64,000 nt of DNA from Anaeramoeba ignava (lineage: Eukaryota; Metamonada; Anaeramoebidae), in assembly GCA_028826165.1 (NCBI GenBank), contig JAPDFW010000114.1:670501-734500 (forward strand), in the 5' to 3' direction. This document shows positions 20,451-32,200 of this stretch, piece by piece. The translations under genes were made by a program, and so were the position numbers. Numbering within the stretch: position 1 is the stretch's first letter; every line of letters begins with the position of its first letter. The notes below the pieces were generated by a model. It saw only the letters and a program-made list of their open reading frames with translations, was not told the origin of the DNA and ran no database searches.

Positions 20451-22436
20451 ATGTTTAAATTTTTCAAAAAAAAACCAAGTGTATTAAATCAAAATAAATA
20501 TTATTCTTTTTTTTATTCATTTTTTTATTCATTTTTTTTATTCATTTTTTTTATTTAAAGGTTTCTTTATCAAGATCAAATCCTAGAAAACCAAGTCTTG
20601 AAATATTGAGAATTCCTAAAAAAAAACAACCTTTTAGTGATCAAACAAACTTTTCACAAAGAAAAAAAAATCAAAATTTTATAAAATCAAAAGTTTCTCA
20701 AAATCAAAAATTACATTTAAAAAATGAATCACTTACTATTAAAGAAATTTTTAATGAAGAAATACAACATTCATCACAAAAACCAAAAAGAACAAGATCA
20801 ATCAATAACAAAATAATAAATACAAATGGTATTTTCTTTATTTTTTATAATATCAACAAGAAAATTTATCCAATTAATAACTATTTAAAAACAAACCAAA
20901 TAAGAACAAAATTTGAGAGAGAAAAAAATCAAGAAATGGATCAAATTTTTTCTTAAAAGAAATTTAGATATGTATTCATTAAAGGAACTTCTTTATCATG
21001 GAGGAGTATTAATGCAAATTATTTCAAAATTAAAAGGAAAAGATGTTCCAAATAAATTTCTTCAATCTGAATTTCGTTTTCCTAATTATTATGCTGAATA
21101 TTTTTTGGAGGAATGTAAAAATATGGGAATTCCAACTGAAAATTTATTTGAAATTCAAGATTTTATTAATCATCAAAATTTTGAGAAAATTGTAAAATCT
21201 GTAGAGACAATTATTCCAATTTCAGAAGGAATGGGTTTTGAAACAATTAATTTTCAATCACAAAACAAACAAAATATTATGAATGAATATTCTTTGGGAT
21301 TTTTGGAAACAGAAAAGAATTATTCAATAAAAACTGGAAATAAAAATGGAAATGGAAATGGAAATGGAAATGGAAATGAAAATGGAAATGAATCAAATGA
21401 AAATGAATATGAATATGAATCAAATGGAAATATATTTGAAGAAGATAACTTCAAAATCAAATTGGATTCACCAAGTTATTTAAGTCCAAATTCGGAAAGT
21501 TTAAAAACTGAAAATTATATTCAATCAAATGGCATTACTACAGATTATAATCATAAACATTACCAAAATCTAAATCAAAATCAAATTCAAAATCAAAATC
21601 AAATTCAAAATCAAAATCAAATTCAAATTCAAAATCAAAATCAAAATCAAAATCTAAATCAAAATCAAAATCAAAATCAAAATCAATTTAAAAATCAAAT
21701 TCAAAATCAAATTCAAATTCAAATTCAAAATCAAAATCAAAATCAAAATCAAAATCAAATTCAATTTAAAAATCAAATTCAAAATCAAATTCAAATTCAA
21801 AATAAAAATCAAAATAAAAATCAAAATCAATTTCAAAATCAAATTCAAAATCAAAATCAATTTCAAAATCAAAATCAAAATCAAATTCAAAATCAAAATA
21901 AAAATAATCAAAATCAAAATCAAAATCAATTTAAAAACCAATTTAAAAATCAATTTCAAAATCAATTTAAAAATGATGCAAAACCAAAAAAATTTTCTTA
22001 TTCTAAAAAAATTGCAAAAATTGCATCAAATTCTTTTTGGAATATGAAAAATGAAAAATTTATTCAATTTTATAAATTGATCCAAAAAAATTTCACTTTT
22101 CAACCTGAAATTATTCTTCTTGATTCTAAATCTTTTATTGGGTTATCTTCCAAAATATTTCAATTAAAAATATTACATGAAGAAATGAGTAATCTTATTT
22201 CTAAATTTGAAATTCTTGAACCTGATTTAAAAATATATAAAGATTATGAAGAAAAAAAGAAAATCAAACAAATTGAACAGAATATTCAACAAAATTTAAA
22301 AACAAAAAATTTAAATGGAAAATTAAATAGAAAAAATCAAAATAGATTTTTTTACTTTCCAAAACGGAAATTAGTTGGATCTAAAAATTTAGATAATATC
22401 AAAATTGAAAGTATTTTTTCCTATCAATTTTATTAA
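20451..22436 (+). CDS. CH-domain protein with a long Asn/Gln tract
   Basis: There are three exons: 20451–20480, 20561–20828 and 20905–22436, giving 609 residues. The third exon opens a calponin-homology-like domain: KKIKKWIKFFLKRNLDMYSL, then LLYHGGVLMQIISKLKG, then FLEECKNMGIPTENLFEIQD. This suggests binding to actin or to another cytoskeletal partner. An Asn/Gln/Ile/Phe hexamer-encoded run covers about residues 290–450. A globular basic C-terminal segment (about 150 residues, with FIGLSSKIFQLKILHEEMSN) is not recognised. The micro-exon of 30 nt and the second intron (76 nt) were placed from GT/AG and frame continuity and are less sure than the CH exon. Confidence 0.75.
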
Positions 22437-22521
22437 AAAAAAAAATTTAAAATTTAATTATAATTATAATTTATATATTGATTTTTCTTTAAAATTTAAA
22501 AAAGAAAACAAAAAAGAAAAA

Positions 22522-23094
22522 ATGGAAAGAATTGCTTCAAAACAAACAAGAGAGGAATTTCTTTTATTTAAACTGAAATATTTCACATTAGAAATTACAA
22601 AAATGATTCATGATACTTTTAATAACTTTATATCAAATATTGATGTTTTAACAATTTCAACTCAAAATCATTATCCAAAACAAAAAGAAGAAAACAAACT
22701 CAAGATCCATTCAAATTTATCATATTTAACACCAAAAAAATCAATCAAACCTTTTGATATTTTAAATAACAAAATATTAATTGAAAAAATTCAATGTTTC
22801 TTTTATATTTTTGAGATTTTAGAATCAATTTGTGATTTTGTTTCAAATCAAATGAATAATATTCAAATCAATGTTCCAAAATTTAATAGAATTTCTAAAT
22901 CAGTTTCAAGAAAAATTTATCGGTTGTTTTTATTTTTATATTTCCAATTTTCTTCTAAATTTACTCAATTCAAAGAATATGATTTGCTGTTTAAAAATTA
23001 TGTGGAATTTATTCAAACTGAAAATTTAATTCCAATTCATTTATTATTTTTTGATTTAGAAGAATTTAATAATGAATTTGCAGAATTGATTTGA
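22522..23094 (+). CDS. Small helical protein, possibly a divergent Mob family member
   Basis: This encodes 190 residues in one exon from ATG 22522; an open frame extends upstream but is AT-rich non-conserved sequence. The C-terminal segment ISKSVSRKIYRLFLFLYFQF, then LLFKNYVEFIQTENLIP, resembles the KxIFxRLF…HIY…F…L…CFxHFxxFxxExxLI core of Mob kinase adaptors. The Cys and His ligands of classical Mob proteins are not evident, so it would be a degenerate member. If the Mob reading is wrong it is simply an unrecognised helical protein. Confidence 0.65.
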   Translation: MERIASKQTREEFLLFKLKYFTLEITKMIHDTFNNFISNIDVLTISTQNHYPKQKEENKLKIHSNLSYLTPKKSIKPFDILNNKILIEKIQCFFYIFEILESICDFVSNQMNNIQINVPKFNRISKSVSRKIYRLFLFLYFQFSSKFTQFKEYDLLFKNYVEFIQTENLIPIHLLFFDLEEFNNEFAELI

Positions 23095-23226
23095 TTGATT
23101 TTAAAAAAATAATTTAATTCTCAAAACTTTAAATTTCAAATCAAAAAAAAAATTTTTTTTCTTTTAAAAAAATAAAATGTTTTCTGATTTCATTTTTTTC
23201 ATTTTTTTCATTTTATAAAAAAATAA

Positions 23227-25790
23227 ATGAATCAAAAAAGAATAAAAAAAAATACTCAATTTAATCCAATCGGAAATAGAAATAATAATAATTCACAATC
23301 AAATGAAGAAACAGAAAAAATTGAAAGTGACTTTTTCCTTCAAGATTTTTCAACAATTTCTCTTTTAGATAAAGTTAATTCATCAAATAAACAACAAAGA
23401 GAAATTGTAATTAATTTTTTAAACACATCAATTTCTGAAAATCAAGAAGAAATTGTTCCTGCATTTATAAAAAAAGATATTATAAAAAAATTAATGCCAA
23501 ATCTACTTGATGCATCAATAGACATTAGAATGTCTGCAACTTCATTATTAATGTAAGTTTAAATAAAAGATTTTTTGATGTTTAAAATCATTTAAAAATG
23601 ATATTTATGATTCTCTTTGTAAGAAAATATACCATTTAAATTAAATTGAGGAATTAAATCAATGGCAAGAAAAGCCAGAGAAGAAAAAAAGAAGAAAAAG
23701 AAAAACAAACTAAATAATGAAAAAAATATGGTTTATTTTAGAAATATATTAGGGCTTGAAAATAACGAAATAACACAAAGAGCAATTCAATTAAATATAA
23801 TTTCGCCAATTATCAGTGCTCTTAGATCTGGATTATCAGAAATACCGCAGTTTGAACAAGAGGATTATCAAGAGATCAAGAATATTTATATAGAACAATT
23901 AATTACTCTTATTTGGATGCTTGTTGAGGTTTCTGAAAAAGTTTTACTTCGAATTAATAATAGCAATATTATTGAATTAATTTTTGAATGTTTGAATCCC
24001 CGTGTTTTTCCAGAGAATGTCAACATTGCAGCTGGTAAATGTATCAATATTTTACTTGGTGATAATTTTGAACTTGAACAGAAAATACTTAAGATTCCTC
24101 AAATTGGAAATTTATTAAAAAAATTATTGGAGAGTTATAAGGATAATGAAATTATAATTAAAAAAGAAGAACAAAATCAAAATCAAAATCAAAATCAAAA
24201 TCAAAATCAAAATCAAAATCAAAATCAAAATCAAATTGAAAATCAAATTGAAATCAAATTGAAAATCAAAATCAAATTGAAAATCAAAATCAAATTGAAA
24301 ATGAAATTCAAATTGAAAATCAAAATCAAAATCAAAATCAAAATCAAAATCAAAATCAAAATCAAAATCAAAATCAAATTGAAAATCAAAATCAAAATCA
24401 AATTGAAAATCAAAATCAAATTGAAAATCAAAATCAAATTGAAAATGAAATTCAAATTGAAAATCAAAATCAAAAAAGAAATCAAAAAAGAAATCAAAAA
24501 AGAAATCAAAAAAGAAATAAGAAAAACAGAAACAAAAAGAAAAATAAAATAAAAACAATTTCAATGATTAACAAAAAAAAAGAACAAGAAAATCAACAAG
24601 AAAAAACACCTAGAAGAAGTAGTAGATATATGAAGGCTCTTGTTTCAGGAATTATTCTGATATTATCTCCTCAAGAAGGTTTAGAAATTGTTCTTCCAGA
24701 TTTATTAGAAATTATACTATTTAATTCAATGGAAATTTTAAAATTATTATTTCAAGAAAATTTGGATCAAAATAAAATGGAAGAAATTCAAAAAGATGAG
24801 CTAGATAATCAACTGAAAAAATGGGACTTTGCAATTCAAGCACAAAAATTTGCATTTGAAATTTTAACAAATCGATTTTCATTTGAGAATAACGAAAATG
24901 AGCAAATAGATAATACTGGAATTAATCAAATTGTTGAAGAAACAAATATTTCTACTATTATGATTCAAAAAAGTTTATTATTAATCCAGCAGATTCGAGA
25001 ACTCAATAATATAACAAATATGGAAGCAAATATCATTAATCAATTCATTTCAAATCTGAATACAACTTTATTAAGATGCTATTCATTGATTGGAAATTTA
25101 ATTTTATTTGTTCAAGATTCAAAAATATCCTTGTTTGTGAATTCTTGCTATTCTATTATGGATTTATTTCTTATAGATGATCATGTCTCATTTGCAATAG
25201 AAAATGCAGAAATTTTAACTCAAATTTTATGCTTAATTTTGAAAAATATTCAAATGAGAATTCAACAAAATCATGTCAATTCAAACGAAAATGAATATAA
25301 TTATTTACTTCCTAAAACAGAGAATGATTCAAATCAAAATTTCATGATAACAACTCTTTATAATTTCATTGATTTTCTTACTCAATTTTCAAAAGAAAAT
25401 CCTGAACAAAAAAATCGAGCAAATTCAATCACAATTTTATCGTTATTTCTTCAAATTCAAATCAATATTTTCAATGATAATTTCATCCAAAATTATAATA
25501 ACTTTCTTCTAGATAAACTTTCTGATAAATCTGTTCTTGTTATTGTCGAAGTATTGAATTCGTTTTTTGAAGTTTTTGCAGAAGATGAATTTGATAAATT
25601 TTTAGAATCAACAAAATCAATTGAAAAATTACAACAATTTGTTCCAATTTTTGAAGAACTTTCACAAAAAGAATTTAGTCCCAATTTTGATTTCGATTTC
25701 GATTCAGAATATTTAAAAGAAAGAATTGAAGAAGCTCAAATTAATCTTAATGGTTTTATTCAACATAAATTAAATAATTTAAAAAAATAA
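23227..25790 (+). CDS. HEATR3: HEATR3/SYO1-like ribosomal protein import adaptor, one frameshift
   Basis: HEATR3/Syo1 proteins escort uL18 (RPL5) and uL5 (RPL11) into the nucleus. Exon 1 (23227–23552) carries the basic start with QFNPIGN and an ARM/HEAT segment ending IRMSATSLL. The chosen intron (23553–23741, GTAAGT…TTTTAG) joins it to NILGLENNE, matching the family's ALRNLSACGG region. The rest continues with ARM repeats to DKSVLVIVEVLNSFFEVFAE near the C-terminus, as in HEATR3. An Asn/Gln run at about 24170–24550 contains a one-base deletion (GAAATC at 24250–24255 where GAAAATC is expected). This moves the frame, and the correct frame resumes and is open to 25790. Confidence 0.85.
24170..24550 (+). 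repeat. Coding CAAAAT/CAAATTGAA hexamer tract
   Basis: An in-gene tract of AATCAA hexamers and AATCAAATTGAA units lies inside the HEATR3-like gene. All three forward frames are open through it, so the one-base deletion does not produce an immediate stop. Confidence 0.9.
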
Positions 25791-25999
25791 ATTAAAAATT
25801 TAATTTTTCATTTTTCTTTTTATTTTGCTTTTTCATTTTTCTTTTTATTTTGCTTTATTTCTTTTTCTTTTGATTTCTTTTTCATTCAAATTCCGAACAA
25901 AAAAAAAATCAATCAAAAAACAAAACAAAACTTATTAAAAAAAAATATTAAACAAATCTTATTAATAAATTTACCACTTTTCCCAATTTAATTAAAAAA

Positions 26000-27899
26000 A
26001 TGTCTGAAGTTCCTCATCTTTATATTCGACGTAAAAAAATATAAAATAAAAACCCAAAAAGTTGAAAAAAAAAATTTAAATGAATTAAATCAAAAATTAA
26101 AAAAAAAATTTAATTAGTTTTGGAAGTTGGGAATCTTAATTTTTCTCAAGCTCAAGATTCTTTGATAAATTGTTCATTTACTTTTGAGAAAAGGATATTA
26201 AAATCTTCAAAACGTGAATATTCAAAACAAATTAAATGGGAAAAAGAAGAATTTTTATTTCTTGTACACCATCAAGATTCTTTCATTGGATTAACATTAA
26301 ATTATCATAACATCAAGAAGGAAATTCCTTTTGGAAAATTAAAAATACCTCTTTCAACTTTATCTGATGAGAAATCTGTATCACAAATTTTTTCTGTTGA
26401 GTCTATTGAAAAGAAAGATAAAAAACCAGATATTGTTGGAAAAATTCATTTACAACTTCATTATTCTTATTCCACTGTAAAAATAATTATATAATTAAAA
26501 TATAATTAAATGATTTAATTAATATTTAAATAATATTATTTAATATTCAATGAAAATTATAGGTTTCTTTATATGACACAAAAAAGGAACATAATTGGAG
26601 AACTAAATTTCCAGAAGTTATTGATGTAAATATGATTTTATAAACGAAAAAGAATCAAAAAATTTTATCAATGTTTAATTTTTAGTTATTATGTTCAAAT
26701 AATTATGAACTTTTAAATGCTTTTTGTGATGTTGTTCATTCTGGAGCTGCTGATAAAACTGCTTTAACATTAGTTCATGTTTTAATGGGATTTGGAAAAG
26801 CTTTAGATTTTATTAAATTCACAATCAATAGAGAAACTAATCATACAAGTATTTATTATTTTTATTATTTAATTATTTAAAAATATTTTATCAGATAATC
26901 CTCAACAATTATTCAGAACAAATAGTATTGCAACAAAAATGATGACAATTTATTCAAAATTAATTGGAGAAGATTTTTTGGTTTCATGTCTGAAAAAACC
27001 AATTGGAGAACTTTTTAAATTGAAAACAGAAATTAAGGTAAAAATAAAATCCAAAAATAAAATCCAAAAATAAATAAAATCCAAAAATAAATAAAATTCA
27101 AAAATAAAATTAGATTCGGGACAAAAATGAAAAAGAAAAGAGTTTGGAAATTTTAGGACATTTTCTTAAACTTTTTTTCAATTCTATATTTAAAAAAATA
27201 TTAAAATGTCCAATGTAAAAAAAATTCAAAAAAATGTCAAGAAAAGTGAAAATATTTAAATCCAAAAAAAAAAAAAAATCCAATAATAATAATTTAGTGA
27301 AATCCAAGAAATTTGTCATCAATTAAATACTTCAGTTCAAAAAAAGTTTTCTGGTTATGGATTAATTGCAGTTTCAGGATTTTTATTTTTAAGATTTTTT
27401 TCACCTGCAATAACATCATTAGATTCAGATACAATAATTAGTGAAGCACCAACTCCTTTAGTTAGAAAAAATGCAGTTATTATTGCAAAAGTAATTCAAA
27501 AAATTGCGAATCATTTAGAACCAGGAAATTTAGAAAGAGATCTTGATCCTTTAAATGATTTAGGAAAAGAATTAATTGAGAAATTAGATACTGTATTTAA
27601 TTTTGAATTTGAATTTATTTTAATTTTGATTTGATTTTAATCATCAAATTTCAAAAAAAAAAAAGTATCTTGAACAAATTAGTCGGTTTTCTGAATTTAA
27701 AAAATCAAATGTTAACCAAAATTTTTTAAGTGTGGATTTTCATTATCTTCTTGATCTTCATAATCTTCTGAAAGATCATCAATTCCAAATTGATGCAGTT
27801 TTAACTCCACCAGTAGAAAGTGAAGAAGATAATCAGGTTTTTAATTCATGAATGAATAATTTAAATAATAATGAAAATAATAATAATAATAATAATAAA

Positions 27900-27930
<31 letters not shown>

Positions 27931-29206
27931 TGATTTTTATTTCAAAAAGACATCTTCACTTTTATCATTCTTAACATCAAAAGATCCAGCAACAATATTA
28001 ATAATTCAATTGAATGAATTTGGGAATCCACCTGAACCATCATTTAAAAAATCACATACCGTTTCTGGAAAAATTATCCAAAAACGAAAAGCAATAAAAA
28101 TCAATGAAGATACTGATGTGATTAAGGAGCAAGAAGAAGATGCGAATATTTTAAACAAAAATAGTATTTTTGCACAAAAACCACGAGATCCAAATATTGT
28201 TAGTGAAACTCTATTGGAATCAATTTATGAAATTTATCAAAATCATGAATTAGATGATTTGGATCTACTTTCAGCTTTGAATACTGAAAATTTTCATTTT
28301 TCGATGTTTTATTCAGCAAGAGAATGGGATAAAATGAAGAATTCAAAAGCTTATCAAGATTTTGTTTTGAGTTCAATTGGAGAGATTAATTCTCTCGATG
28401 TTTCAACTTTGGATCAAGATCAAAGACTTGCTTTTTGGATCAATATTTATAACACTTTATTTATTCATGGATGTATTGAAAATGGAGGTCCACCATTGAC
28501 TCATTTCCAGTTAAAACAATTTAAATCAGAATTTAAATATATTATTGGTGATGCTGTTTATTCTTGTGATGATATTATGGAAGGTGTTTTAAGGGGTTTG
28601 TATTTCAAATATAAATTTATTATTTCAATTTGGAAAAATATCAAGCAATCAAAATGAAAAAATTTTTGTTTCTTTTGATAATAATCAGGAAATCCAAAAA
28701 GTTTTCTTGGTGGTAGTTATTTTAAATCTCAAAATGATCCAAGATATCATGTTACTCTTCAAGAATTTTCTCCTTTGGTTCATTTTGCAATTACAGATCT
28801 TCGAGATTTTTCTCCAGAAGTTAAGATATATCATGCAGAAACTATTCAAAAAGAAATGATGGAATCAACACGAGATTTTTTGGAAAATTCTATAAAAATA
28901 GAAAACAAGAAGGTTTTGATTTGAAATTGATTTAAAATTAATTTAAAATTAATTTAAAATTTTAAAATTGATTTAATATTTTAGATTATATTACCAACTT
29001 TATTCAAATTTTTCAGAAAAGATTTTGGTAAAACTGAATCGAGTATTATTGAATTTATTTGTGTTACTCTTTTATTTTCAAAAAGTTCATTTTTAGAACA
29101 AGTTAAATTATTAAAAGAATCAAATTTTGTTATTGAATTTAAAAATCCAAAAAAAGATCAAGAAATTTTATTAAATAATCAAGAAAAAACAAAATCAAAA
29201 AAATAA
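26000..29206 (+). CDS. C2 – RasGAP – DUF547 protein, 11 exons
   Basis: This is a predicted GTPase-activating protein for Ras-like GTPases. Exons: 26000–26030, 26118–26476, 26563–26625, 26686–26848, 26895–27037, 27114–27214, 27298–27592, 27666–27836, 27950–28595, 28689–28912, 28985–29206; all phases agree, giving 805 residues. An N-terminal C2 domain (about 1–140) starts LYIRLLEVGNLNFSQAQDS. The RasGAP domain has LFRTNSIATK with the catalytic Arg finger, SLEILGHFLKLFFNSIFKKI and SGFLFLRFFSPAI. A DUF547 domain follows (RLAFWINIYNTLFIHG, then GNPKSFLGGSYF, then HFAITDLR). The Arg finger is present, so GAP activity is likely. What DUF547 does is unknown. The order C2–RasGAP is standard; the DUF547 fusion is unusual. 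Confidence 0.9.
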
Positions 29207-29296
29207 AAAATAAAAAATCAAAAATCAAAAATTTAATTTTTCATTTTTTTTTGCTTTTTTTTTCATTTTTCAATTCTTTTTTAATTAATTAATTTG

Positions 29297-32200
29297 ATGT
29301 TTCTTCCTTATATTTCAACAGTAACACCAATTAGAAATCGAGATGGTAATAAATAATCAAATAAATAATTAAATAATTTTTTTTTTTTTTGCTTTTTAAA
29401 CTTTTTAAAAAATAAAAAAATAATTAATTAAATTGAATTAAATTTTGATTAAAAATAAAACGAATAAAAAAAAATACAACATAAAAAAATTAGACACTGG
29501 AGTTCTTGTGAAGTTTCCAAGAGAAGTTCAACGGGGTATTGAAGGATTAGTTGTTGAAGTTTTATTAGATCCTGATAAATCAGAAGAAATTTTAACAAGT
29601 ACTTTTCATATTAAATGGGTAATTGAAATTATTGGTCAATCTTTTGCTCTTCCTATTGAAGACCATCCTATTATTTCTAATGGTATCGAGCTTTATAGTC
29701 GTTGGCTTATGGGAAAAGCTGTCCCAACTGCCTTCATTGAAAATCAAAATTACTTCTTTCGTGTAAAATTTTTTTATTTACAAAATTTAAAATTAAAATT
29801 AAAATCAAATTCAAAATTAAAATTAAAATTAAATATAAAATCAAAATCAAAATTAAAATTGAAATCAAAATTAAAATTAAAATTAAAATTAAAATCTAAA
29901 TCAAAATCAAAATCAAAATTGAAATTAATATTAATATTAAAATCAAAATTAAAATCAAAATTAAAATTAAAATTAAAATCAAAATTAAAATTAAAATTAA
30001 AATCAAAATTAAAATTAAAATTAAAATTAAAATTAAAAATAAAATTAAAATTAAAATCAAAATTAAAATTAAAATTAAAATTAAAATTAAAATTAAAATT
30101 AAAATTAAAATTAAAATTAAAAATCAAAAAATTAAAATTAAAATTAAAATCAAAATTAAAATTAAAATTAAAATCAAAATTAAAATTAAAATCAAAATCA
30201 AAATTAAAATTAAAAATTAAAATCAATATTAAAATTCAAAAAGGAAATATTTGGGCATCTTTCATTAATTTTTCAAGCAAGAAAAGATACTCAACATACA
30301 CTAATTAAGAAACATATTGAATTATGTCAAAGTGTATTATTAATTATGGAGAAAATGGGAACAGAAAGAAAAGATCAAATGACAGAAGAAACTTGGGAAT
30401 ATCTCCTTAATATTTTAATTGGTATTTCAGATTATCTTCTTGCTAAAGATGGGGTTATAGAAGAACAAGATTTAACTTCTCAACTTTGTGTTCCAGTTTT
30501 AAGAGTATTTTAAATTAAAATTTAAAATTAAAATTAAAATTAAAATTAAAATTAAAATTAAAATTAAAATTAAAATTAAAATTAAAATTAATATTAAAAT
30601 TAAAATCAAAATTAAAATTAAAATCAAAATTAAAATTAAAATTTATATTAAAATTAAAATTAAATTTAAAATTAAAATTAAAATCAAAATCAAAATTAAA
30701 ATCAAAATTAAAATTAAAATAAAAATTAAAAATTAAAAATTAAAATTAAAATTAAAATTAAAATTAAAATTAAAATTAAAATTAAAATTAAAATTAAAAA
30801 TCAAAAATAAAATAAAAATTAAAAATTAAAAATTAAAATTAAAAATTAAAATTAAAATTAAAATTAAAATTAAAATTAAAAATTAAAATTAAAATTAAAA
30901 TTAAAATTAAAATTAAAATTAAAATAAAATTAAAATTAAAATTGAATTTAAAATTAAAATTAAAATTAAAATTAAAATTAAAATTAAAATTAAAATTAAA
31001 ATTAAAATTAAAATTAAAATTAAAATTAAAATCAATATTAAAATTAAAATTAAAAATTAAAATTTATATTAAAATTAAAATCATAATTAAAATTAAAATT
31101 AAAATTAATATTAAAATTAAAATTAATATTAAAATTAAAATTAATATTAAAATTAAAATTTATATTAAAATTAAAAATTAAAATTAAAATTAAAATCAAA
31201 TCAGCTATTATTTGATTTATGGCTTCGTTCTAATACTCAAAACCTTCAAATGTGGGAAAGACTTAAAAAAGTTGCAACAGGATGGAGACATAGAAAAGAA
31301 ACAATTATACAATGGTCATCCACGATTTATGGACTTTTAAGTCGAGTAGTAGGATTACTTTATGGTCCACAAGAAGGAGATAAAGTTGTTACAATTAAAT
31401 TGTAAAAACATTTCAGAATTTAATTTATTTTAAAAACGATTTTTTAAACTCTAATTATTATTATTATTTTTGATTTTGATTTATTCTTTTCAAAGACCTT
31501 CTACTTCAAATTCTAGTCCAATTATTTTAGATTTATCTAATGAACAAGTTGTATTTTGTTGGACAAGAATTCTTGGTAAAAAATATTGAATTTAATTTTT
31601 AATTTTAATTTTAATTTTAATTTTAATTTTAATTTTAATTTTAATTTTAATATTAATTTTGATTTTAATTTTAATTTTAATTTTAATAATTTAAATTTTT
31701 AATTTTAATTTTAATTTTAATTTTAATTATAATTATAATTTTATAAATCAATTTTAATTTTAATTTTAATTTTAATTTTAATTTTAATTTTAATTTTAAT
31801 TTTAATTTAATTTTATAATTTAAATTTTAGGTATTCTTGCTAATCCAAATGAAATCACAAATCCAAGTATTTTCTATTTAGCCATGAGTGGAATTCGTAG
31901 TTGTGTTGGATTACTTTTACGAATTGGTTCAAATTTTAAAAAACCAGGAAAAAAAACATTAATTGATCATCCAAATGGAAATTCAATTTTACAAATTTTT
32001 GGTGAATGGCTTTTTGAAGCTGTTTCTTTAAATAGACCTTCATTTGCTGAAGGAACAGAATGCGCTTACACAATTTTATGTGAGATATTCATGTCAATTC
32101 AACAAAAACCTTTCCAAGAAATTTATCTTAGTAGATTTTATCGTGCAATTATAAGTGCTTTTGAAAATGAAGTTGCAAATGGAAAATCTATTTGTTCAAT

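Noticed and set aside
23553-23680. Alternative start of the second HEATR3 exon at the ATG near 23662
   Set aside because: The stretch before 23742 is Lys-rich and unmatched. The TTTTAG acceptor at 23741 joins SLL to NILGLENNE, which fits the family.
27110-27322. Minus-strand frame over the RasGAP exons
   Set aside because: The plus strand here holds the RasGAP exon reading SLEILGHFLKLFFNSIF, which is conserved and in phase.
29774-31181. Open frames of Lys-Leu, Lys-Ser or Asn-Phe repeats on both strands
   Set aside because: They fall in RalGAP beta introns 2 and 3. The exons on either side join in phase and match the family without them.
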